The notes: generated by a model from the sequence alone, not told the origin. A stretch of 52,635 nucleotides of DNA from an uncultured Prolixibacteraceae bacterium (GCA_903834475.1 CAILJH010000134.1:1-52635), one strand, 5' to 3'. Shown: positions 7,406-17,164, counted from the first letter of the stretch. Translations and numbers: made by a program.

Positions 7406-9751
7406 TTATTGTTTCAATACCCAAACATCGGTAACCCGAGATTGCTGTCTCCAGTTCAGGTTTTCTTCGTTGGGTTTATCGAAGGTTATTTTCAGCTTGC
7501 CATCTTTAATCCGCTCTTTGGGAAGTGGAAATTCTTTGAATTGTTCCAGACCTTTGTCGTATTTCGTTGGTTTTAACCGTTCTCCATTGGCACGCAACAG
7601 CGCTTCGCCCAATCCTGAAACCCGGATCAGGTAATTCGAGTTCGGATCCAATTCGTTGTATTGTAATTCAGGAGTGAACTGGAACAGTTGGGTGGATAAG
7701 CGTTTCCGGCTGTATCCATCATTTTCCCAGAGATAATCGATGGCATCTTCGGTTTCGGAAGTGACATGTTTGGCATCGGCACTCGAAATATTATCGTAGA
7801 AACTACCTTCACCCGGATTTTCGTAGGTTCGAATAAACTCCAGCTTAACCAGTTTTTCCTCTTCCGATTTTAATTCCCTGATTTTCTTGAACTCATCTTC
7901 GAGCCACCAACGGTTATTCAGCGGATAATCGATAAAATCGCGCACACAACCTCTTTCTGAACCTGCAGCGTTGTACAACTTGACACTGGTTTGCAGTCCA
8001 ACTGATTTAAACAGTTCGTCGATATAGAATACAGCTTTTTGCTTTAAATCCTGGGCGACAAATTCCTTATCGGCTTTCTGAACCTGAGCCAAAGCCTGAT
8101 CCATGGCTTTATCCGCGCCGAGTGTTTTGGCATTGGCCAGAATGTCATTGGCTTCAGCCTCCAATTTTTTCTCGTAAGCCAAACGTTCCTGAATGTAAGC
8201 ATCGTAATAGGCGCGCATCACCAGTTGCTGCCAACGCCAGTTTCCGGCCAGTTGCGGATTTTCAGATTCTAGCTTTTTCCATTGGGCAAGAGTTTTTCCA
8301 ATTAAAGCGTTTCCAGTGATAGGACCTACCCAGTTTTGCTCCAGCGCCAGAATTCCATCTGCAGCCTCATTGGCAATACCTGATCCGAAGAAAAAGCTAC
8401 AATATTCCACCACCACATTCCGGACATCATTTTTTGTATTCCAGGCCATTTGGGTCCAGACAATTTTATTCACGTCATCATGAACTCCGTCGGAATAGGA
8501 GATGAATCCATCGGTGAAAGGTGCATCGTGGTTATGAATTCCGGCGTAATAAAGCGGCTGCGGATTGGTACATTCCCGTCCTTCGGTGAGTGCAAAAGCC
8601 TGATCCCATTTTTTCACCGGGAACTGGCAACGCACGGTGTGGGTCAGGTCGGGGTAGGAACGAAGTTTGTATTTTTTAGGCAAACGCTGGCGTTCTTCAG
8701 CAATGGGCGGACTACTTGGCCCATTGGCCACACCCGTCAGCCAATCCGGACTTTTCTCATCCACATATTTAAAGAAATAATCAACCTTTTCCTTATCGAA
8801 TCCCTGCAACGAAATCCACATTCCGGCTTTGGGATGGTATTTGTGCAGAATGGCAGTCATTTCTTCGAGGAAAGGCAGTACCTCGCGCGGATGGTTATCG
8901 CCCGGATCGCCGCCGGGAAAGAATACCCCGTCGAATCGGGGACATTCTTTGAAAAAAGCCTCATACTTTTCGAGCAGATCCTGCCGCTGTTTTTTATTCT
9001 TTAAATCAACTTCTGCTGCGGCCCAAACCCAGTAATCCGCATCATATTTATCACAGATTTTACTCAGCTCGATATTCATTACTGAACGGGGATATTTCAT
9101 CAATGTGTCGGGGCGTTCGTCCTGAAACGGAATTCCCTCGATACTGTTTGCCCCGAAAAGTACCTGTTCGCGGATATGTTGATCAAACTGGGCAATTGTC
9201 CACGAATCCCACGAATTGGCTGTCATTCGGTAGCCAAACTGATGTCCGCGGATCGGATATTCAGGAGAAGTGGCAAAATCAGTCGCTGATGCCACAAGAA
9301 TCTGCCGGTCTTTCGTTTCGGCGGTCATCAGCAATTTCCCTATTCCGTATATAATACCACGGGCATCAGACCCAATGATCCAGAGAATATTTTTTCCGTT
9401 CCGGACTTCATGATAAAGCCGGAAACCTTCTTTTTTTAATTCAGGCAAATTGTCGCCCTGACGTTTTGGAACAAGTTCTCCGAATAAGTCTTTGTCTCCT
9501 GAAAGGACGCAGGCGATAACCGTTTCATTGTTCCAGCTGTCGCTCAATTGAAGCTGAAGCTGGGTTCGTTTGGCAACTTCTTCAGTCAAGATTAATCCGG
9601 CAGATTCTTTTACCGGAGATTTAATTGATGGAGAAATCAAAATGGTAGCTTTCGATAAATCAAGCTGTTTTTTTGTTTCGTTGCTGCACGAAGAAATTAA
9701 TCCAAATATTGCAACTGCAAGCCAAATTCTGAATAAATTTTTCATTTTCAA
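7406..9751 (-). CDS. GH67/GH20-like exported lipoprotein, probable glycosidase (paralogue of 48523)
   Basis: The 781-aa product has a lipoprotein signal ending LISSCS. Residues about 30-165 resemble the GH67N/GH20b accessory domain, closing with DARGIIYGIGKLL. Residues about 165-480 look like a TIM barrel opening YPIRGHQFGYR, with GANSIEG, FFPGGDPGDNHP, YPDLTHTVRCQFPV, GRECTNPQP and ISYSDGVHDDVNKIVW. A helical region and a C-terminal beta-sandwich follow. The same landmarks appear in the gene at 48523, so both belong to one family. An alpha-glucuronidase-like or hexosaminidase-like activity is possible, but I cannot match the canonical catalytic pair of either family. It starts 15 nt after the Tat protein of unknown function and is probably co-transcribed with it. 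Confidence 0.82.
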   Translation of the reverse strand: MKMKNLFRIWLAVAIFGLISSCSNETKKQLDLSKATILISPSIKSPVKESAGLILTEEVAKRTQLQLQLSDSWNNETVIACVLSGDKDLFGELVPKRQGDNLPELKKEGFRLYHEVRNGKNILWIIGSDARGIIYGIGKLLMTAETKDRQILVASATDFATSPEYPIRGHQFGYRMTANSWDSWTIAQFDQHIREQVLFGANSIEGIPFQDERPDTLMKYPRSVMNIELSKICDKYDADYWVWAAAEVDLKNKKQRQDLLEKYEAFFKECPRFDGVFFPGGDPGDNHPREVLPFLEEMTAILHKYHPKAGMWISLQGFDKEKVDYFFKYVDEKSPDWLTGVANGPSSPPIAEERQRLPKKYKLRSYPDLTHTVRCQFPVKKWDQAFALTEGRECTNPQPLYYAGIHNHDAPFTDGFISYSDGVHDDVNKIVWTQMAWNTKNDVRNVVVEYCSFFFGSGIANEAADGILALEQNWVGPITGNALIGKTLAQWKKLESENPQLAGNWRWQQLVMRAYYDAYIQERLAYEKKLEAEANDILANAKTLGADKAMDQALAQVQKADKEFVAQDLKQKAVFYIDELFKSVGLQTSVKLYNAAGSERGCVRDFIDYPLNNRWWLEDEFKKIRELKSEEEKLVKLEFIRTYENPGEGSFYDNISSADAKHVTSETEDAIDYLWENDGYSRKRLSTQLFQFTPELQYNELDPNSNYLIRVSGLGEALLRANGERLKPTKYDKGLEQFKEFPLPKERIKDGKLKITFDKPNEENLNWRQQSRVTDVWVLKQ

Positions 9752-9766
9752 TATATTATTACTGCT

Positions 9767-11341
9767 TTATAAATGAACCAATTCCGCATCCAAACCATCA
9801 ATTTCAACAGTGATTTTATTGTCATCCATCCGGATGGTAAATGATTCTTTGGTTTCGGATAAGTTCCACAACAAAATCGTTTTTATTTCAGGATACCAGG
9901 CACATACAACCGGTTTATCTTCTTCGACAAATGGAATACCTTTTAACTGAGGAATAATTTCATGTTTCAGGGTAAATATTTCCTGCAGGTTTTCAGCCTG
10001 AAACCGCAATCCGTGGAGTTTTTGATCGGTACCTGAACCATATACGAAAGTTGTTCCATTTGTTTTTAGTTTTCCGGTATGCACGTCTTTTGCATCAAAA
10101 TCAGAAAGAAAAGTCCATCCATCGCTTGCCGGAGTTTCAGTGACTTCAAAAGGAATTCCGGAAGCCAGAAACAGGCTGTAAGGTTTATCAGTACCCACCA
10201 TCCGGCTGCTTTCGCCCCAATAGTGTTTGAGTGGTCCCCGTAGTTTTTGACCGGCTATCTTTTTATGCATGCTGGCTGCCTTTTTCATTACCGGTGCAAG
10301 CGTGGTCCAATGGGTAAAAGGGAAAGGTTCAAGACCGCTCATCATCATCGTATTCCGGACATCAGCAATCGTGGAAATATGCAGTTTGGCCGCCATGTTC
10401 GGGGCCGAAAGTTTGGTCGCAGGGTAGGCAGTCGTTTCGCTGAAAGCCATTTCAGGTGAAACAAATCTTCGGTGAAAAAGTGCGCTTAAGAGTTCATCGG
10501 TTTTGCCTTTTAGCGGTGAGAAATGCTTGTCTTCGAACATCAGTTCGCCTACCCGCATCAATGAGCCTTTGTAATCGGCCAGGCGGATCCCGGCCTTTTC
10601 CGAACCAAGATACATCACCATGATTCCAAGTTCCACATCTGGAGCAGCAGCCTGTTGAGCTATAAATGATGCTGTCAACTGATCGCAATTGAAGTTGATC
10701 CAACTGTTCAAAACGGATGTCAGATTTCGATCCTTAATGTTTTGTTTTAAGTCTGCCCAATCGATCTCCGCATAACCGTATTTGCTGAGAAAGTCCTTTT
10801 GATGTTCTGCACAAAAGCAGCCGCCAATATTTCCCGGCGATCGTGCCAAACGAAAATCGTCATCCAAAAATAATTTTTTGAACCCCGCCTGATTGACTTT
10901 TTGAATCACAGCCTTGTTTTCTTCGGTTACAATCGGATGTACTGAAGTTCCTGAATATAGTTTTCCATCGATGTCAACACTTCGTGGCCAGCGCTGGGGA
11001 GTGGTGTCAAATGAAGCATCATTTCCCAGCGAATTGCCCGGATGACCCAGTGGAACGCTCAGTGAATGAACTGCGATTCCTTTTTTTTCTATTTTTTTCT
11101 TCCAAAGCAATAAGTCTTCTATCGGATATGCCCAGTATCCGTTTAGGAAAACCGGTAACCATACATCGGTTACACCGCTCCCTGCGATCAACTCCAAAAA
11201 TTCAGGGTTGCTGTTGAGTACAGTGGTATTGGTACAAAGACTAAAACTCCGGATTCCGCCATTCTTAAACGAACTGAACCCAGCCAAAGTGCCGGTGCCA
11301 GCTACTGCAGAAATTTTCAGGAAATCGCGTCGGTCAATCAT
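9767..11341 (-). CDS. Tat-exported protein of unknown function, TIM-barrel-like
   Basis: The start at ATG 11341 was chosen because MIDRRDFLKISAVAGTG is a Tat signal. It also overlaps the preceding gene's stop codon as ATGA, implying translational coupling. The longer open frame upstream is antisense-like and lacks signal features. The product is about 524 aa. The N-terminal two thirds reads like an alternating beta/alpha barrel (ELIAGSGVTDVWLPVF, KKIEKKGIAVHSLSVPLG, GFKKLFLDDDFR). It has a cysteine pair GGCFCAEHQKDFL after acidic FLDDDF, reminiscent of cysteine-containing loops in GH-A clan relatives. The C-terminal third is beta-rich, ending IDGLDAELVHL. I do not recognise a named family. 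A hydrolase acting on the same substrate as its neighbours is inferred. Confidence 0.75.
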   Translation of the reverse strand: MIDRRDFLKISAVAGTGTLAGFSSFKNGGIRSFSLCTNTTVLNSNPEFLELIAGSGVTDVWLPVFLNGYWAYPIEDLLLWKKKIEKKGIAVHSLSVPLGHPGNSLGNDASFDTTPQRWPRSVDIDGKLYSGTSVHPIVTEENKAVIQKVNQAGFKKLFLDDDFRLARSPGNIGGCFCAEHQKDFLSKYGYAEIDWADLKQNIKDRNLTSVLNSWINFNCDQLTASFIAQQAAAPDVELGIMVMYLGSEKAGIRLADYKGSLMRVGELMFEDKHFSPLKGKTDELLSALFHRRFVSPEMAFSETTAYPATKLSAPNMAAKLHISTIADVRNTMMMSGLEPFPFTHWTTLAPVMKKAASMHKKIAGQKLRGPLKHYWGESSRMVGTDKPYSLFLASGIPFEVTETPASDGWTFLSDFDAKDVHTGKLKTNGTTFVYGSGTDQKLHGLRFQAENLQEIFTLKHEIIPQLKGIPFVEEDKPVVCAWYPEIKTILLWNLSETKESFTIRMDDNKITVEIDGLDAELVHL

Positions 11342-12642
11342 TGCTGATGGATTAGAGGTTTCGAGGTTTTGATGGCTTCGGTTGAAATCAGTTCGCCCAA
11401 TCCGGGTCCGTAGAAGCTGACACTGGATTCGTAACCTTCGCCATGGATATATTGGTCGCGGGTAAGGATATAGCTGATCCATTCGTTGGCCAATCCGCCT
11501 ATTGTGACATATTTTGAACCACTATTTTTCAGCGAATTTTTCACCTGAAGTCCCAATTCGGCGGTTAATTCACCGGGGATTCCGGCGATAATCAAATCAC
11601 CAATTTTCACTGCGCCCATCCCCACTTCTTTTGGGCCCAGCATGTCCATCACAATTTTAACCGTATTCTCATCCAAACCATATTCCTCACCTCCGGTTTT
11701 CATAAACGAAGGATGTGCCGCATGTTCGGGTAGGGTAATGGTGTTGTATGTGGAGCTGAAGTCTTTAACCGGGTTTGGCTTTATTTCCTGATAAATTTCA
11801 AAGGCTTTTGCGGCGATCTTCTTACCATAAATTTGAATTTTCTCGTAGCCATCCTGCGAACTATCCAATATGGGCGACTGATCTCCTTCGGCACCATTGT
11901 AATACATCGCAGTGACACCATTTCCGATTAAATTCTGAATTTCGCTTTGCAGATAGCCCGGCCATTCTGCCGAAACCTGCATGTCTTGTCCACCCAGAAA
12001 AGTAGGATGTGCTGTCCAGTTTACCAGAATAGCCAGTGGTTTTCCATCATTCAGATCGATTCGGGTAACCGTCATTTCCTTGTCCACATCCGGGTCTTTC
12101 CTTCTGTTGCGGTTCAATCCTTCCAGGATTTGGCAAGCGGTTCCAATTTTAACCAGTTGATAGTTCTGATCGGCAGCTTTGACCAGTGCTTCCAGTTTAT
12201 CCAATAAAAAAGCCAGCAATTCCGGCTGAAAAAGTCCCAGCTGAGGACTGTTCAGCAAATTTTTACTGTTCAGGGCTGCCATTTCGAGGCTTCCGTGCGA
12301 ATGACTGGGCAAAAGCATCACGTTTTCCATAGTCCATCCCAGTCCTGAAATCCGCTGGATCAGGTCACTTTTTACATTGGTCGGAAGTCCCAGAATGTCC
12401 AATGTAATGATTGCATATTTCCGCTTATCTTTCTTCACCACCAGCGCTTTGGCCCAAATGTGGTCATGGATGGCGGTGGCGGGTTTATTCATCCGTTCAC
12501 CATAACCACCCAAAGTGTACTTCATTTCTATGGGTGGAGTAATATCGATGGAGGCGACATGGGCAGTCAGGTTTTCTCCATAAGAGTTCAAACTAACAAT
12601 CAGAAAAAGTAATAATCCGTAAATAAACAATCTAACACTCAT
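11338..12642 (-). CDS. Neutral/alkaline ceramidase-like exported protein
   Basis: The 434-aa product has a Sec signal peptide ending near NSYG. The N-terminus (HVASIDITPP, LGGYGER, HDHIWAKALVV, IITLDILGL) and the PSHSHGS and NWTAHPTFLG histidine motifs fit the neutral/alkaline non-lysosomal ceramidase N-terminal domain, where these His bind zinc. The serine of GAEGDQSP sits where ceramidases have their nucleophilic GDVSPN serine. It is shorter than true ceramidases (about 650 aa or more) and lacks their C-terminal immunoglobulin-like domain. In Bacteroidota such short forms often sit in glycan loci, where amide or ester hydrolysis of a decorated sugar is more likely than ceramide cleavage. 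It starts 12 nt after the Gfo/Idh/MocA gene and overlaps the next by 4 nt. Confidence 0.85.
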   Translation of the reverse strand: MSVRLFIYGLLLFLIVSLNSYGENLTAHVASIDITPPIEMKYTLGGYGERMNKPATAIHDHIWAKALVVKKDKRKYAIITLDILGLPTNVKSDLIQRISGLGWTMENVMLLPSHSHGSLEMAALNSKNLLNSPQLGLFQPELLAFLLDKLEALVKAADQNYQLVKIGTACQILEGLNRNRRKDPDVDKEMTVTRIDLNDGKPLAILVNWTAHPTFLGGQDMQVSAEWPGYLQSEIQNLIGNGVTAMYYNGAEGDQSPILDSSQDGYEKIQIYGKKIAAKAFEIYQEIKPNPVKDFSSTYNTITLPEHAAHPSFMKTGGEEYGLDENTVKIVMDMLGPKEVGMGAVKIGDLIIAGIPGELTAELGLQVKNSLKNSGSKYVTIGGLANEWISYILTRDQYIHGEGYESSVSFYGPGLGELISTEAIKTSKPLIHQQ

Positions 12643-12654
12643 AAATCTAATATT

Positions 12655-14007
12655 TTAGCTTTTCCAAAGATCTTCGCCATATTCCCATCCTTTGCGAACC
12701 GGCTCCTTGATGTAGGTATCCAGTTCAGGATGATTCTTAATTTTCATATTTTGTGCATCATATTCCAGGCGCATATTTACCCGTTGTGACAGAACTCCAA
12801 CAGCAGCCATTTCAGACAAACGTGCTGAATATTCGAAGTTGGCGCCCGGAATTGGACCTTCACCCTTAATTGCACGGATCCATTCAGGTATTGGTCCACC
12901 TTCGACACGCGGAATGGTTTCTTTGGGCATATTTTTCTTGAAACTTTCCCAATCGGCATCGGGAATCAACAGTTTTGGACTTGCCGGTCTTCCGCCGGTT
13001 AAAAGCGAAACTTTATCGCCAACCATAATCATACCCCGGTTAGGCATTTCTTTTAGTCCCCACTCCGGACGATTTTCAGGCCTTTGTCCTCCGTCGAGCC
13101 AGGTAATGGTAACTGCCGGCATCGTCGCACGTGCAGCGAATTCGAATTTGATGGTCGATTTATCGGGAATAAATCCTTCCGGAGAATCGGGTCTTTGGAC
13201 TGGCTCTGCAGTTAAAGGCATTCCCAGATCAAGCGTCCAGAAAGGTGCATCGAGCGTATGGCATCCCCAGTCGCCAAGTCCTCCGTTGCCGAAATCGTAC
13301 CAACCCCGCCAGAATCGTGGCAGGTAATAGTAGCTGAATGGTCTCATTGCAGCCTGTCCAACCCATAAATCCCAATCCAATTCGGCTGGTACCTTGCTTT
13401 CTTTTGGAGGAAACGTGTCCGGTTTCATAAAATACCCTTTTGGGTCGAATTCCGGTCCGTCAATCCAGGCTATGATTTCTTTCACTTCGCCCAATACACC
13501 GGCTTCGTACCATTCTTTGATATTGCGAATTCCCGGAGTGGCGTGTCCCTGGATTCCCATGGCATTGATGACTTTATAATGTTGTGCTGCTTTCCGTAAA
13601 GTGCGGATTTGCCAGATGTTATGAGCGAGTGGTTTTTCAACGTACACATGTTTGCCCAATTGCATGGCAGCCATAGCTGCAGCAAAGTGCATATGATCGG
13701 GAGTTGCAATGATCACCGCATCAATGTCGCTGGCCATTTCGTCGAACATGACCCTGAAATCCTTGTAGTGTTTGGCTTTCGGGAAAGTCTTAAAGCCTTC
13801 TGCTGCTGCGGAATCACTCACATCGCAAAGGGCAACCACATTTTCGGGCATACAATCCGGAAAGTGATCTTTAGCCCGCCCGCCAACACCAATGAATGCG
13901 ATATTTACTTTCCCTGGTTTACAGGCGGATAGCCCTGGCAGTAAGCTTACTCCGGCCACAGCAATTGATGATTTTGCAATAAATGATCTTCTCGATAAAT
14001 CGGTCAT
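12655..14007 (-). CDS. Tat-exported Gfo/Idh/MocA family oxidoreductase (copy 1)
   Basis: The start at ATG 14007 (MTDLSRRSFIAKSSIAVAG) is preferred; a TTG 9 nt upstream is in frame but unneeded. After a Tat signal with a possible lipobox (LSACKPG), residues about 30-150 form a Rossmann fold with IAFIGVGGRAKDH, ATPDHMHF and the EKPLAHN lysine motif. The C-terminal domain contains DWDLWVGQAA, FGNGGLGDWGCHTLDAPFW and GMIMVGDK. Exported members of this superfamily include NAD-dependent glycosidases (GH109) and glycoside 3-dehydrogenases, both of which oxidise C3 of the sugar. Tat export fits delivery of a folded, cofactor-loaded enzyme. It is the closest relative in the window of the gene at 33649. 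Substrate unknown. Confidence 0.9.
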   Translation of the reverse strand: MTDLSRRSFIAKSSIAVAGVSLLPGLSACKPGKVNIAFIGVGGRAKDHFPDCMPENVVALCDVSDSAAAEGFKTFPKAKHYKDFRVMFDEMASDIDAVIIATPDHMHFAAAMAAMQLGKHVYVEKPLAHNIWQIRTLRKAAQHYKVINAMGIQGHATPGIRNIKEWYEAGVLGEVKEIIAWIDGPEFDPKGYFMKPDTFPPKESKVPAELDWDLWVGQAAMRPFSYYYLPRFWRGWYDFGNGGLGDWGCHTLDAPFWTLDLGMPLTAEPVQRPDSPEGFIPDKSTIKFEFAARATMPAVTITWLDGGQRPENRPEWGLKEMPNRGMIMVGDKVSLLTGGRPASPKLLIPDADWESFKKNMPKETIPRVEGGPIPEWIRAIKGEGPIPGANFEYSARLSEMAAVGVLSQRVNMRLEYDAQNMKIKNHPELDTYIKEPVRKGWEYGEDLWKS

Positions 14008-14049
14008 AAATCTCAATTTAAATGTTTAGTTTTTAACTTTCCAGAATTG

Positions 14050-17000
14050 TTATTTGGCTACTTCAATTTTCCAGTCGGTAAATTCAACCCAATATTGCCG
14101 TTTGTCCGGTCCTCCTGCAGCAAGTCCAAGATCGACTGATTCTGCAATTCCCGGGATATCGGCGGTATGCCGTTCGATGATCCAGTTTTTATTGTCCAGA
14201 CTGATATACCCGCTGAAACTGTTTCCATGACGGACTATTTTCAAATAAATAGGCGTTTTGGAATGCTCCGGAAGGTTTGTACTGCTGGCCTTGTGCATGC
14301 AACCGTTGGCAAATTCGTCGTATTCAATTCCTGCGCGTCCGGGAGTTCCGAAAACCAGAACCGAACCTTTGCTTCCGGGTTGAACATCGAAACTTTGCGA
14401 GATATCGTTCCGCACAAACAGTCCCGAACGGAACCATTCGTGCGTACGATCTCCAAATTGATTGATTTTAACGGTGGCAACAAAGTCGCCTTTAATTCCT
14501 TTCAGATAGGCAGCGGCATACGAATCTTCAGCATGGTAAAAATCTGAACCGCCGGCTGCAATTTTAAACCGGTTTGCTTTGGCATCGGCTTCAATTTCGT
14601 AAGGTTTTGCTTTTACTGAGCAATATTGATGAATTTCCATTCTGGAAATATCAAGCGGAGCTGCATCAAAAACCGTCAGACTTTTTTCGGCACTGTTCCC
14701 AATGCGCACCATATGGATTCCGACCTGAGGATTCACTGCAAAGCTGATTTCGTGCGACTCGCCGGCTTTTAATTCAATCGATTGACTTTCTGTTTCTGAA
14801 TTATCAACGAAAAACTTCGCTGTCACCTTTTTTAAATCTGAAGTCAGGTTTCTGGCAGTAGCCGTAGTTTTCAGCTTTTCGCCTATTAAAAACCGGTCTC
14901 CCGAAAGTTTGAAATCTTCGAATACTACGGATGGCTTTTGTCCTTCAATTTGTACTGCTTTCGATGGGGTAGTGCCAATCGCCAGCTGATGTTCACCGGC
15001 ATCGTAAATCCGAACTTCGAATTCAATTTTCCGGTTGTTGTTTTTAATTACCGGGAAAAGTTTTTTCTCATAGACCTTACCGTCGAGGTACAGCTCAACC
15101 GGTGCCATTCCGCTGGAGCCATGGTTGAGCACATCCGAAGAAAGGTGAATCACACTTCCGGCAGCAACTGCTCCTGAAGCTGATCTGGAAGCTGCATCAA
15201 TTTTCAGGTTACTGAATTCAAATTCAGGTTCACCTTCAATAATGGTTTCCGGAGCATTTATTGGCGCTTCGATTTTGAAATTATTCTGGTAGATATTGTC
15301 TTCGGCCAGGGCCGCACAAAGTTTCCATTCGCCCTGTTCCAGATTGTAATAGATATTTTCTTCGGAAGTCCAGCCCTGCGACATGTTGTCGAACCAGAAA
15401 CCCACATTGTCGTTGAAGAATCCGGCACGAACATCATGAATCAGGTTTCTCCGGACAACTGAATTGAAGGTCATTCCGGCAGTTTTGATGGCTCCCGAAT
15501 CGTCGGCATCGCGCTGAACATCGTCCAAATGATTGTATTCAACCACGTATCCGCCGTCAATGGCTTCTTCCTGATTCGACCAACCACCGACATCAATTCC
15601 GTAACGACCGCGGGTTTTGGTAATATAATTGTGCGAAATGATCGTCATCAAGGTGTTACTTGCGTAGATGTTGATGCCTCCGCAATCTGAAAATTTATTG
15701 TACGAGATTTTTGTTTCGCGAATGATTGCCCTTCCGTTGCCGGGATTTGCAGATCCAATCACACTGACTCCGCCATTGTCGATGGCCTCGAATTGGTCTC
15801 TTAGTATCTGCGTTTGATAGCAACCTTGTTTCACCGCAATACCGGTTCCGTTGCATGAGCGGATTTCTCCGTCGACCAATTCACACGCGTGGGCAAATTC
15901 AAGGCTGACTGCGCTATTTGATGCTGCCGGAGTTTCTGCGACACCTGTTTCCCCGTCCACCCCGTCTGTATTGACTTTGGCGGTATTTTTCCCGGTAATT
16001 CCACCTTCAAAAGTTAATCCGTAGAACCGCAAATTCCGAACTGGCTGCCCCAGCTTTCCGTGCACATCAATCAATTGGTTGAGTGTGGCAACCCCTGTAG
16101 GAACCTGATTCGGATCTGAAATTCCATTTGCAGGAATGTAGCTGATTTCTTTTAGTTTCGGGTCAAAAAACCATTCGCCCGGGGCATCGAGCAAGGATTT
16201 TACATTTTCGATGTAATATCGCGGAGGAACAATAACAACTCCTTCCTGAGGGGCTTTAAAGTTGGCTACTCCGGTTTTTTCATCTACTTTGACGAACGAA
16301 TTAATGCCGGTATGCCAGCGCAAAAGCATAACCACCCGGTTGCCGTCCAGGTCTTTCCAGTTTTTCAGATTGCCTTTTTTGAAATAAAGTACATCAGTAG
16401 TTTTTGATATCGCAGGAGGAACAAAATAGCCTTCATTCGGAGTGCGGGCCAGTACCTGCTTTTTCCCATTGACAATGAGCATGGCAGCGGTGTCGGCATC
16501 GAATGGAGCGGTCCAGATTTTGCCGTTTTTTGTCCATCCTGAAACCGGAACTTCTCCTGAAATGACCGGTTTTTCGCCCGGATAGGCAGCATAGGTTACG
16601 TAATGATCTTTCAGTTTGTGGTATTCGAAAGCGCCGGTCGGAAGATTGGTTTCAACCCGTTCGCCGCCGTCTGCCGGCCGGAATACCAGTGTTTGTTTCA
16701 AGCCGTATTGCCCGCCACGGATGTAAACCAGAATATCTTTTCCACGTCCCAGCGGATGAGGAGAACCAATCCAGCGTTTCTCTATCGGTGCATCCTTCGG
16801 AAAAAAGACTTTTGATTTTAATTCACGGACTGCCTTCTGCGCCTGCCCGAAAGTTAAAAATGGTCCGTCAGTTTTTGTGGCATTAGGTTCAGCTAAAGTT
16901 CCCGACCACGAATCGTTTCCCTGGGTTGAAACATAGAAATCTGCCTTTTCGGGATAGCTGAAAGGAAGCCATTTGTCGCCTTGCAGGAGTTTGCCATCGC

Positions 17001-17133
17001 GGGATGGACTATTCGTTTGTGAAAACGCATTGAGATTTTGAACCCCGACAAGAAGGACCAAAACGAAAATTCTTAGAATTGCTTTTGAATGCGTGTTTTT
17101 GAATGGAATTTTACCCGAAAATACTCGATTCAT
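14050..17133 (-). CDS. Large right-handed beta-helix glycosidase-like protein with CARDB and C-terminal lectin-like domain
   Basis: The 1027-aa product has a Sec signal ending near NAFSQ. Residues about 60-330 (DFYVSTQGNDSWSGT, GPFLTFGQAQKAVRELK, VYIRGGQYGLKQTL, AYPGEKPVISGE, ARTPNEGYF) are the N-terminal signature of GH141-like and related beta-helix enzymes. Helix rungs run to about 620, with RYGIDVGGWS, RDADDSGAIKT and FWFDNMSQGW. Residues about 640-830 hold two CARDB-like beta-sandwiches (SDVLNHGSSGMAPVELYLDG; KTTATARNLTSDLKKV). The last 190 residues resemble a DUF1349-type concanavalin fold (EWFRSGLFVRND, GFVSLD-like GYISLDNKNW). GH141 includes alpha-L-fucosidase and xylanase members, so specificity is open. 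It is the first gene of a compact minus-strand operon. Confidence 0.85.
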   Translation of the reverse strand: MNRVFSGKIPFKNTHSKAILRIFVLVLLVGVQNLNAFSQTNSPSRDGKLLQGDKWLPFSYPEKADFYVSTQGNDSWSGTLAEPNATKTDGPFLTFGQAQKAVRELKSKVFFPKDAPIEKRWIGSPHPLGRGKDILVYIRGGQYGLKQTLVFRPADGGERVETNLPTGAFEYHKLKDHYVTYAAYPGEKPVISGEVPVSGWTKNGKIWTAPFDADTAAMLIVNGKKQVLARTPNEGYFVPPAISKTTDVLYFKKGNLKNWKDLDGNRVVMLLRWHTGINSFVKVDEKTGVANFKAPQEGVVIVPPRYYIENVKSLLDAPGEWFFDPKLKEISYIPANGISDPNQVPTGVATLNQLIDVHGKLGQPVRNLRFYGLTFEGGITGKNTAKVNTDGVDGETGVAETPAASNSAVSLEFAHACELVDGEIRSCNGTGIAVKQGCYQTQILRDQFEAIDNGGVSVIGSANPGNGRAIIRETKISYNKFSDCGGINIYASNTLMTIISHNYITKTRGRYGIDVGGWSNQEEAIDGGYVVEYNHLDDVQRDADDSGAIKTAGMTFNSVVRRNLIHDVRAGFFNDNVGFWFDNMSQGWTSEENIYYNLEQGEWKLCAALAEDNIYQNNFKIEAPINAPETIIEGEPEFEFSNLKIDAASRSASGAVAAGSVIHLSSDVLNHGSSGMAPVELYLDGKVYEKKLFPVIKNNNRKIEFEVRIYDAGEHQLAIGTTPSKAVQIEGQKPSVVFEDFKLSGDRFLIGEKLKTTATARNLTSDLKKVTAKFFVDNSETESQSIELKAGESHEISFAVNPQVGIHMVRIGNSAEKSLTVFDAAPLDISRMEIHQYCSVKAKPYEIEADAKANRFKIAAGGSDFYHAEDSYAAAYLKGIKGDFVATVKINQFGDRTHEWFRSGLFVRNDISQSFDVQPGSKGSVLVFGTPGRAGIEYDEFANGCMHKASSTNLPEHSKTPIYLKIVRHGNSFSGYISLDNKNWIIERHTADIPGIAESVDLGLAAGGPDKRQYWVEFTDWKIEVAK

Positions 17134-17164
17134 CAGTCGATTTGTTAGTTTGAGTTAAATCAAC

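Noticed and set aside
11342-11482. 141-nt N-terminal extension of the Tat protein gene
   Set aside because: It overlaps the conserved C-terminus of the ceramidase-like gene in another frame, while the start at 11341 yields a Tat signal and an ATGA coupling.
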